Positions 1 to 4,452 of a stretch of DNA of 7,609 nt are shown here, piece after piece. Position 1 is the first letter of the stretch. Every line of letters starts with the position of its first letter. Source of the stretch: Candidatus Iainarchaeum sp. (GTDB lineage: Archaea > Iainarchaeota > Iainarchaeia > Iainarchaeales > DTGL01). The translations under genes and the position numbers were made by a program. The stretch is taken from NCBI GenBank assembly GCA_021161055.1, contig JAGHBI010000090.1, forward strand, positions 1 to 7,609. Reading direction: 5' to 3'. Below the pieces are notes generated by a model. It searched no databases. It saw only the letters and a list, made by a program, of their open reading frames with translations, and had not been told where the DNA came from.

Positions 1-54
1 AGATACCAGCTGAGCATTGAGCGCAAGCAATGAAATAGATTATGAGTGCTGAGG

Positions 55-342
55 TTATTTTCCCTTTTTTGTTTCGAACAGCTCGGTGGCACCTGCAGCT
101 ATGCAGAATATTCCAACAAGGCATTTCACTGCACCATAAATAGCAACGCCAATAAACACAGTATTTAGGAACTCCAGTGCGCTAGCACTCTGGTTCTGCT
201 CAAAAAACGTACTCCCGTATTGTAGAAATGAAAGCTCCTCACCGATGCGGGATGCAAACGACAGGCCTATATAACTTGTTATAATGCCCTCAAGCCCAAA
301 TACAAGCCCTATTAAAATTAAAGCAATTGCAGATTTTTTCAC
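55..342 (-). CDS. Small two-helix membrane protein, function unknown
   Basis: I do not recognise this 95-residue protein. It has two strongly hydrophobic stretches, roughly residues 5-30 and 62-85, separated by a polar loop rich in Glu, Gln and Ser, and it ends in a short Lys-rich tail. This predicts a two-pass membrane protein with both ends probably cytoplasmic. I chose the GTG start at 342 because a GGGAGG ribosome binding site lies 7 nt upstream; the in-frame TTG at 357 would overlap that site. The start codon is only 21 nt from the 3' end of the upstream tRNA, with no room for a separate promoter between them. It is therefore probably expressed from the tRNA transcript or the longer upstream transcript. 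It ends in TAA. No catalytic motif is visible; a small transporter subunit or stress protein is possible but unsupported. Confidence 0.65.
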   Translation of the reverse strand: MKKSAIALILIGLVFGLEGIITSYIGLSFASRIGEELSFLQYGSTFFEQNQSASALEFLNTVFIGVAIYGAVKCLVGIFCIAAGATELFETKKGK

Positions 343-348
343 AGTATT

Positions 349-354
349 GCCTCC
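349..354 (-). promoter_or_regulatory. Ribosome binding site deciding the GTG start of the small membrane protein
   Basis: The minus strand reads GGGAGG here, a near-perfect match to the anti-Shine-Dalgarno sequence. It is 7 nt before GTG at 342 and begins about 10 nt after the tRNA discriminator base. The site supports GTG 342 over the upstream TTG and shows that this message is translated with a leader. Confidence 0.7.
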
Positions 355-363
355 CAAACAAAT

Positions 364-436
364 TGCCAGAGCCGGGATTCGAACCCGGGACCTTTCGATT
401 ATGAGTCGAACGCTCTAACCGCTGAGCTACTCTGGC
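364..436 (-). tRNA. tRNA with CAU anticodon (elongator Met or Ile2)
   Basis: The minus strand folds into a complete cloverleaf of 73 nt. It has a 7-bp acceptor stem (GCCAGAG with CTCTGGC), a 4-bp D stem (GCTC/GAGC), a 5-bp anticodon stem (TTCGA/TCGAA), loop CTCATAA giving anticodon CAT, a 5-nt variable region, and a T arm CCGGG-TTCGAAT-CCCGG. The discriminator base is A and no CCA is encoded. It is not the initiator tRNA: the anticodon stem lacks the three consecutive G-C pairs, and the first pair is G-C rather than the archaeal initiator A-U. Elongator tRNA-Met is the likelier reading. A tRNA-Ile2 whose C34 is modified to agmatidine in archaea cannot be excluded from sequence alone. No intron is seen. 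The gene starts 11 nt after the stop of the upstream JAMM gene. Confidence 0.95.
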
Positions 437-447
437 GCAATCTTGTA

Positions 448-1152
448 TTAAAATTTGCTTGAAAAAGGTTTTAATGCTTTTATTTTTTCCTTCACTTTTT
501 TCCATACTGTTTGTGCTCTTACAAAATCATATCTTTCCTTATCGAAGCGATAACCAGGCATAGGAATAAACTTTATGGATATTACTCCTTCTTTTTCTAA
601 ATTTTTTAAGGCTTCCCAAAGTTTTCTCTTCATCTGAACAATCTCACGTTTCCTACCTAGCCTGGGCCACCTCTGTAACATTAACTTTTCAAGCCTACAA
701 CCTAAATTAGCATACTGTTCTATTAGTTTTCTGTTCCTTTCCATAGTTTTACGATTTTTAGTTGCATCCTTACGAACTTTAATTATTGTTCGTCCTAATT
801 CATGTCCCTGAAAGACTCTACTTATTACCCATATGCGTACATCCGAATTGGTAGCATCTCTATATGCAAGACGTAAATCATTGGGAGTAGGAAGTGCCTG
901 CATAGGTGTGCCAGGAGGGGCAGGGTGCGTATGGATAAACATTCTTTCTCCTGGAAGAGGAGGGGCACGAAAAACATGTTGTGGAGCCCCCCTAACAGTA
1001 GCATACACAAGCTCATCTCCAGTTTTCTTATACCAGCATGCCTCGAACTCAAGCTCAAGCCTTTCTTTGAGGTGTTTTTGGTAAAACTCTTCTATAGATT
1101 TCTTGGGCTCGCCCCAACGCTTCTTAATAAACCTTTTTGCAACTCTGGGCAT
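448..1152 (-). CDS. JAMM/MPN+ domain metalloprotease-like protein, paralogue 1
   Basis: Predicted zinc-dependent JAMM (JAB1/MPN/Mov34) hydrolase of 234 residues, the longest of four tandem paralogues. The candidate ligands and catalytic residues are all present: Glu37 in the E-x-x-W-Y-K segment, His74 and His76 in IHTHP, and Thr89 with Asp92 in PTPND. Thr replaces the Ser found in the other copies and in classical JAMM proteins. The N-terminus is very basic and carries RWGEPKKSIE at 12-21, a W-G-x-P-K/R-type signature shared by the array. After the JAMM core come the shared ISR...GRT strand pair (about 109-121), a Lys/Arg-rich helical region (about 125-190) longer than in the siblings, and the shared C-terminal motif IKFIPMPGYRFD. 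JAMM enzymes commonly cut isopeptide bonds after ubiquitin-like proteins; the substrate here is unknown. The start lies 4 nt after the TGA of paralogue 2, so the pair is probably translated from one message. It ends 11 nt before the tRNA. Confidence 0.8.
   Translation of the reverse strand: MPRVAKRFIKKRWGEPKKSIEEFYQKHLKERLELEFEACWYKKTGDELVYATVRGAPQHVFRAPPLPGERMFIHTHPAPPGTPMQALPTPNDLRLAYRDATNSDVRIWVISRVFQGHELGRTIIKVRKDATKNRKTMERNRKLIEQYANLGCRLEKLMLQRWPRLGRKREIVQMKRKLWEALKNLEKEGVISIKFIPMPGYRFDKERYDFVRAQTVWKKVKEKIKALKPFSSKF
469..475 (-). promoter_or_regulatory. Possible TATA-like box for the tRNA
   Basis: The minus strand reads ATTAAAA, centred about 36 nt upstream of the tRNA 5' end, inside the last codons of the upstream gene. 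An archaeal start 25-27 nt downstream would leave a leader of about 10 nt for RNase P to remove. The region is AT-rich, so this is a weak call; co-transcription with the upstream gene is the alternative. Confidence 0.25.
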
Positions 1153-1156
1153 TTCG

Positions 1157-1786
1157 TCACTTTACCAAATTTTTAAAAAGAAAAGTAAAAAACTCCCTAA
1201 TACTTCTTTTTCTAGGTATGAAATCTCCTAATTTTTTGTTGTAGTAATAACCCTCGGCAGGAAAAAATTTTACCGATATGTAGCTGTGTTTGCACCATCG
1301 CTTGAAAACCTCATAACATGCTTTTGGCCAAGCCTTTCCGTTTATCAGTCCCAATTCTTTAGCATATTCCTTAACCGATAATTCCCTCCATAGCCAGAGA
1401 AGTTTTTCCCTATCTTTTACTTTTACTCTTATTATGGTTCTGCCTATTTCTTTTCCTTCATCGCTTATACGACTTATTGCTTGTGTTTTTATTCCGTACC
1501 AATAGTACAATTCTATAATCGTTTTGAGATCACGTATGCTCGGTATACTTGCGAGGGATTCTCCAGGCTTCCCAATATGGGTGTGTATAGCCATTTTTTC
1601 GCCTTTTTTGGGAAACCCACTTTTTCTTATTTCCTCAGATGTTCTAACAGCTTTAGCTTTTCTTAGTCTTCCTCTTGGAGCTTTGTAAAATAACTCTTCT
1701 TGGATTTCACCAAATCTGCAGAGATCTTCTTTAGCATGCCTTTCTATAGTTTTTTTCGGTCTGCCCCAAATAACCCTTTTAGCCAT
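1157..1786 (-). CDS. JAMM/MPN+ domain metalloprotease-like protein, paralogue 2
   Basis: A 209-residue member of the array and the most divergent. The N-terminus is short: the WGRPKKTIE signature begins at residue 7 rather than 13. JAMM candidates are Glu30 (four residues before the conserved Tyr of the Y-K pair), His68 and His70 in IHTH, and Ser83 and Asp86 in PSIRD. The usual Pro after HTH is replaced by Ile. The conserved ISR...GKEIGRT block follows at about residues 104-116, then a Trp- and Lys-rich helical part. The C-terminal motif is degenerate: VKFFPAEGYYYN in place of the VPMPGYRFD form. ATG 1786 is 50 nt downstream of the end of the broken paralogue 3, and I see no convincing ribosome binding site. 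A TTAAAAA box at 1829-1835 could give it its own promoter. Metal-dependent isopeptidase or protease activity is inferred from the family; the substrate is unknown. Confidence 0.78.
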   Translation of the reverse strand: MAKRVIWGRPKKTIERHAKEDLCRFGEIQEELFYKAPRGRLRKAKAVRTSEEIRKSGFPKKGEKMAIHTHIGKPGESLASIPSIRDLKTIIELYYWYGIKTQAISRISDEGKEIGRTIIRVKVKDREKLLWLWRELSVKEYAKELGLINGKAWPKACYEVFKRWCKHSYISVKFFPAEGYYYNKKLGDFIPRKRSIREFFTFLFKNLVK

Positions 1787-1828
1787 AAAGCAAACACTTA
1801 TTGCAGTTCATTGTAATTTTTGCCATCC

Positions 1829-1835
1829 TTTTTAA
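1829..1835 (-). promoter_or_regulatory. Possible TATA-like box upstream of JAMM paralogue 2
   Basis: The minus strand reads TTAAAAA followed by GG, the same nonamer found at the candidate promoter of the RpiA-like gene. It lies at the very end of the broken paralogue 3, about 45 nt before the start of paralogue 2. A transcript starting about 26 nt downstream would have a leader near 20 nt. Short AT-rich matches are common here, so confidence is low. Confidence 0.22.
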
Positions 1836-1836
1836 T

Positions 1837-2410
1837 CTACTTCTTGTGTTTTTCATGTTTTCTAACAGATTCGAAGTCAGCTATCCTTTCATCGAATCTA
1901 TACCCTGGCATAGGAACAAACCTAACAGAAACACCAAGCGATTTTAGTTCTCTTAAAAGCTTTAATCTTTCTTCTGCGTTTGCAGCTTTATACTTTTTTA
2001 ACCAAGTTCCATGAGCTTCTGTCGGTCCTGTCTCAAAAAAACTTTCTATTTAATTTTAAAACCGTTCTGCCAATTTCCTTTCCTTTTTCATCAATACGGC
2101 TTATCACCTGTGTGGTTATTCCTTCCATCGAGCGTCTGAACAAATCGTCCATATCAGCCAAACTTGGAAGAGCTCCAAACACCTTTTGGGATCTTTTAGG
2201 GTGGGTGTGAATTAGCATTCTTTCTCCTGCCCTTGGTGCTCTGCTTGCGCTCCAATCTCGAGTTCTTATATCAGCAGCTTTATTTAAATCCTTTCGTGGC
2301 TCCTTATACCAACTCATTTCCAGTGTTTCGATATTTCTCGTTTTCTCTATCTGTTTGTGCGGTCTGCCCCAGCGCCTTCGTTTGCGCTCTCTGAAAAACT
2401 TAATCTACAT
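1837..2410 (-). pseudogene. Broken JAMM/MPN+ paralogue 3 (nonsense codon 2 plus frameshift)
   Basis: This is a fourth copy of the array, inactivated by two lesions. The expected ATG (2408-2410) overlaps the TGA of paralogue 4 as TGATG, but the next codon is TAG (2405-2407). From codon 3 the frame is open and family-like: a basic run, RWGRPHKQIEK, the conserved Glu just before MSWYKE, then IHTHP, PSLAD (Ser and Asp ligands) and ISR...GKEIGRT. The frame then hits TGA at 2033-2035, directly after seven T residues (2035-2041). Removing one T restores the C-terminal part, with VRFVPMPGYRFDERI and a TAG stop at 1837-1839, giving about 190 codons. The in-frame ATG at 2317 could start a 94-residue fragment, but that begins just after the catalytic Glu and lacks the C-terminus. 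The homopolymer lesion could be a sequencing error; the independent early TAG makes true decay more likely. Recoding (TAG readthrough plus +1 slippage) is possible but unsupported. Confidence 0.8.
1881..1920. repeat. 40-bp near-identical direct repeat, copy A
   Basis: This 40-bp stretch in the 3' part of the broken paralogue 3 matches positions 2451-2490 at 39 of 40 bases; the only difference is at 1908 (G versus A). It encodes the C-terminal FVPMPGYRFDERI motif. The flanking bases diverge at once on both sides, so identity here is far above the rest of the paralogue pair. Confidence 0.85.
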
Positions 2411-3030
2411 CACCTCTGGCTTTTTACAGAATCCTCTCTTACAAAATCACCTATCCTTTCATCGAATCTATACCCTGACATAGGAACAAATTTTACTAAG
2501 AGCTTCTTGCCTGTTCTCCACTCTCGAAAAAGCTTGTGCGCTTCCTCTTCAAGCTTTTTTGCTCCTTCCTCAAGATCTAAATGTATTAGCCCTTTCTCAA
2601 AATTTTCCATGCGCCTTAATAGGTCCTGCAGCTTTTTTTTATCTGATACCCTCAGCTTGAGAAAGGTTCTTCCCATCTCATTGCCTCTTTTATCAACGCG
2701 GCTTATAATCCAGGTATTTATTCCGTATTCCTTGCTTGTATAGAGAAGTCCTTTCAGATCATTAAAACTTGGGAGTGCACAGCTATCAGCTATAGGCGTT
2801 TTTGGGTGGGTATGAACAAACAGCGTATCCCCTTTTTTCGGTGTTTTTGGCATTATACTGGTTGCGCTTCTGAACTCTGCACCATACCTCAAGTTCCCTC
2901 GGGGCCCTTTGTAGAAGCATATTTCGTGAATTCTCCTCAAGTGTTTCAGGTCCCTTCTTGCGAAACCTTCAATAACCCTTTTTGGAATTCCCCAGCGTGT
3001 CTTTCGCGAGGCACCTTTGCTCTTTGGCAT
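2410..3030 (-). CDS. JAMM/MPN+ domain metalloprotease-like protein, paralogue 4
   Basis: A 206-residue intact member of the array, and the first after the RpiA-like gene. The order is: basic N-terminus (2-12), RWGIPKRVIE (12-21), Glu36 four residues before the Tyr of FYK, His73 and His75 in VHTHP, Ser88 and Asp91 in PSFND, then WIISRVDKRGNEMGRT, a charged helical region, and LVKFVPMSGYRFDERIGDF near the C-terminus. This is a complete JAMM metal site with an unusually long stretch of 12 residues between the second His and the Ser. Classical JAMM proteins such as Rpn11 have about seven. ATG 3030 lies 11 nt after the TAA of the RpiA-like gene, with a weak AAAGGT in the gap, so the two are likely co-transcribed. 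Its TGA overlaps the former ATG of paralogue 3. Protease or isopeptidase activity is inferred from the motif; the target is unknown. Confidence 0.82.
   Translation of the reverse strand: MPKSKGASRKTRWGIPKRVIEGFARRDLKHLRRIHEICFYKGPRGNLRYGAEFRSATSIMPKTPKKGDTLFVHTHPKTPIADSCALPSFNDLKGLLYTSKEYGINTWIISRVDKRGNEMGRTFLKLRVSDKKKLQDLLRRMENFEKGLIHLDLEEGAKKLEEEAHKLFREWRTGKKLLVKFVPMSGYRFDERIGDFVREDSVKSQR
2451..2490. repeat. 40-bp near-identical direct repeat, copy B
   Basis: Second copy of the 40-bp repeat, in the 3' part of JAMM paralogue 4, in the same frame and orientation, 570 bp away. The single mismatch (2478) turns the Pro of MPGY into the Ser of MSGY. Recombination between the two copies would delete exactly 570 bp and fuse paralogue 4 to the tail of paralogue 3 in frame. 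Confidence 0.85.
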
Positions 3031-3041
3031 AAGGAAGACCT

Positions 3042-3728
3042 TTATTCTACCTCTTCCTCCAATTTCATAATTCGGCTCTTCACCTTAATCCTATCGTTAT
3101 GCAGAACAATTCTATCGGCGCAGCCTAAAAATAACCCGGTTTCTATTACACCGGGAATCTTCTTTGTATCGTATTCCAGATCATCGAGCGAGTATATCTG
3201 ATCAAACCTCACATCTATTATATAGTTTCCACTTTCAGTCACAAAGCGTTCGCCATTCTTCTTCAATCTGAATTCAGCCTCACCGAATTCATCCAATTGC
3301 AGCAATGTTCTTTCTGCTCCGAAGCTATCTACCTCGAACGGGATTATTCCATGAAGCCTCTTTACATAGCTTTCCTCTTCACCAACAACTATCATCTCGC
3401 TTGCGCTCTGCGCAATCATCTTATCTCTTATTAAAGAAGTGGTTTCGCGTTTTATGAAGTTGAATTGTGTATCAACCATTGTTGCGAATTCTATTGCCAA
3501 ATCAACCTCTCTATCGTTTATCGACGCTATCGGTAGCTTCAAAGAGGTACACAAGGTTGCGAGCTCAAGCGATGTTGGAATTATTCTTACTTTCAATTCC
3601 TTTTCCGCAGCCTTAAGTGCAATCTTTTTCAGGAATGTTTTTGCATGGGGGCTTGTGCCAAGAGCAACGCTGGTATTGTTCCTCAAAAACTTTTCTACAA
3701 GCGCCTCAATAATCTCTTCCTCAAGCAT
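3042..3728 (-). CDS. RpiA-like protein with altered ribose-5-phosphate isomerase active site
   Basis: At 228 residues this has the usual RpiA length and overall layout. Recognisable parts are ALGTSPHA (23-29 region), IPTSLE (50-55), IKRETTSLIRDK (92-103), IPFEVDSFGAE, VTESGN (163-168) and the well-kept PGVIETGLF (192-200). RpiA interconverts ribose 5-phosphate and ribulose 5-phosphate, but key residues differ. The phosphate-loop GTGST reads GTSPH. The DGADE signature, with E. coli Asp81 and Asp84, reads EFATM at 80-84. The GGG after the conserved Lys reads RET, and the catalytic Glu103 equivalent is Asp102. Lys93 remains. It is therefore a divergent enzyme, a pseudoenzyme or a ligand sensor of the NagB/RpiA/CoA-transferase superfamily. 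I chose ATG 3728, 4 nt after a GTGAT binding site; a longer reading frame to 3827 would cross the promoter. It heads the JAMM cluster. Confidence 0.75.
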   Translation of the reverse strand: MLEEEIIEALVEKFLRNNTSVALGTSPHAKTFLKKIALKAAEKELKVRIIPTSLELATLCTSLKLPIASINDREVDLAIEFATMVDTQFNFIKRETTSLIRDKMIAQSASEMIVVGEEESYVKRLHGIIPFEVDSFGAERTLLQLDEFGEAEFRLKKNGERFVTESGNYIIDVRFDQIYSLDDLEYDTKKIPGVIETGLFLGCADRIVLHNDRIKVKSRIMKLEEEVE

Positions 3729-3732
3729 AACT

Positions 3733-3737
3733 ATCAC
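3733..3737 (-). promoter_or_regulatory. Ribosome binding site for the RpiA-like gene
   Basis: The minus strand reads GTGAT, part of the archaeal GGAGGTGAT consensus, 4 nt before ATG 3728. It supports this start over the longer in-frame extension, which would translate the promoter and palindrome. Confidence 0.5.
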
Positions 3738-3757
3738 ATAGATATAATTTAATCTCC

Positions 3758-3764
3758 TTTTTAA
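3758..3764 (-). promoter_or_regulatory. Candidate TATA-like box of the RpiA-like/JAMM cluster
   Basis: The minus strand reads TTAAAAA preceded by a purine-rich AAAAGG that could serve as the TFB recognition element. A transcript starting about 26 nt downstream would begin close to the GTGAT ribosome binding site. The box lies 12 nt from the inverted repeat at 3777-3794. Confidence 0.35.
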
Positions 3765-3776
3765 CCTTTTCTTCGC

Positions 3777-3794
3777 TCGTTCGAAACCGAACGA
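3777..3794. promoter_or_regulatory. Perfect 7-bp inverted repeat, probable operator between divergent genes
   Basis: TCGTTCG-AAAC-CGAACGA is a perfect dyad in an AT-rich intergenic region. It is GC-richer than its surroundings. It sits 12 nt from the TATA-like box serving the RpiA-like gene and 12 nt from the TATA box of the regulator gene. Its size and symmetry suit a dimeric winged-helix protein. The neighbouring regulator is the obvious candidate ligand, but this is inferred from position only. Confidence 0.5.
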
Positions 3795-3805
3795 AAAGAA
3801 AATGC

Positions 3806-3813
3806 ATATAAAT
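3806..3813 (+). promoter_or_regulatory. TATA box of the membrane-bound regulator gene
   Basis: The plus strand reads ATATAAAT, a good archaeal TATA box centred about 26 nt before ATG 3835. That spacing predicts transcription starting at or next to the A of the start codon, a leaderless message. It also argues against the in-frame ATG at 3802, which lies upstream of the box. Confidence 0.6.
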
Positions 3814-3834
3814 GCTTGTTTGAGCAATTTTTAT

Positions 3835-4452
3835 ATGCTGACAGATGCCAGCGAGGTTACTATTGATAAGGCGCAGCTCAAGGTGCTTGCATCCGACACA
3901 AGGATAGAAATCCTTAAACTTCTTACGAAAAGGAACTATACCGTCTCTGAGCTCGCTAAGAAACTAAACTATTCAAAATCCACCCTGCACGAACATATAA
4001 GGAAGCTTGAGGAATCAGGCCTTATAGAGCGTGTAAATAGTGGCTATGCGCCAAAATGGGTTTATTACAGGCTCACAAGCAAGGGCATGCAGCTCTTTGA
4101 TAAAACCAGGCGCATTGTTTTGATAGTTGCTGGCCTTTTCGTTATACTGGCTTTCGCACAGCTCGCAGTGCTGCTATTCCAGAATTTTTCTCTCGAGGCG
4201 AGCAGAAGTATTATTAAGGCACCGGCTACACAAACCAAGGAGTATGAACCCGCGTCTGAAAGCGTGCCTGAAGGTACAATGCACGTACCTCCAGAAACCA
4301 CAAGACCTCTCGCACCTGAACCAATCGAGGCGCAACCTTCCATTAACTGGCTCATGTATGGCGCAGCAGCTTGCTTTTCCATAGGGCTTATGCTGTTTTT
4401 GTATGCTGCCGCGAGGCAATCAAAAATTATACTCAGAAAGGCTCATAAGTGA
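3835..4452 (+). CDS. Membrane-anchored ArsR-like winged-helix regulator
   Basis: A 205-residue predicted one-component transcription regulator. Residues 12-85 form an ArsR/MarR-like winged helix: helix 1 around LKVLASDTRIEILKLL, the helix-turn-helix at 37-64 (VSELAKKLNYSKSTLHEHIR then LEESGLI), and a wing with the aromatic pair WVYYRLT at 75-81. Residues 94-115 are a clear membrane helix. Residues 116-172 form a loop, presumably outside the cell, rich in Pro, Glu, Ser and Thr. Residues 174-193 are a second membrane helix, followed by a short basic tail. The design implies sensing at or outside the membrane with DNA binding inside. I chose ATG 3835 because a TATA box lies 26 nt upstream, implying a leaderless message. 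An alternative ATG at 3802 would add 11 residues. The palindrome upstream may be its operator, giving autoregulation and control of the divergent RpiA-like/JAMM cluster. Its TGA overlaps the convergent transporter gene by 10 bp. Confidence 0.82.
   Translation: MLTDASEVTIDKAQLKVLASDTRIEILKLLTKRNYTVSELAKKLNYSKSTLHEHIRKLEESGLIERVNSGYAPKWVYYRLTSKGMQLFDKTRRIVLIVAGLFVILAFAQLAVLLFQNFSLEASRSIIKAPATQTKEYEPASESVPEGTMHVPPETTRPLAPEPIEAQPSINWLMYGAAACFSIGLMLFLYAAARQSKIILRKAHK

Noticed and set aside
364..436. tRNA as the attachment site of an integrated element carrying the JAMM genes
   Set aside because: I looked for a duplicated tRNA 3' end elsewhere in the window and saw none, and there is no integrase. 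An attachment site outside the window cannot be excluded.
290..505. Minus-strand open frame running across the tRNA
   Set aside because: It is a translation of the tRNA, including the familiar spurious peptide that tRNA sequences give, and it overlaps the ends of two better-supported genes. It is not a gene.
2405..2407. TAG at codon 2 of the broken JAMM copy as a pyrrolysine codon
   Set aside because: The same gene has a second lesion, TAG is used as an ordinary stop at 7057-7059 and at the natural end of this copy, and no pyrrolysine genes are visible.
448..3030. CRISPR or other short-repeat array in the repetitive region
   Set aside because: The repeated sequences are coding paralogues 570 bp or more apart, with no regular short spacers and no cas-like proteins nearby.
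448..3030. RadC-type DNA repair assignment for the HTHP-containing proteins
   Set aside because: RadC proteins share a JAMM-like HTHPSGD...PS..D motif, but these proteins have a longer loop, a different N-terminus without helix-hairpin-helix, and distinct C-terminal signatures.
3729..3827. N-terminal extension of the RpiA-like protein to an upstream ATG
   Set aside because: It would translate the TATA-like box and the palindrome, adds a Phe/Lys/Arg-rich stretch not typical of RpiA, and ignores the GTGAT site before ATG 3728.
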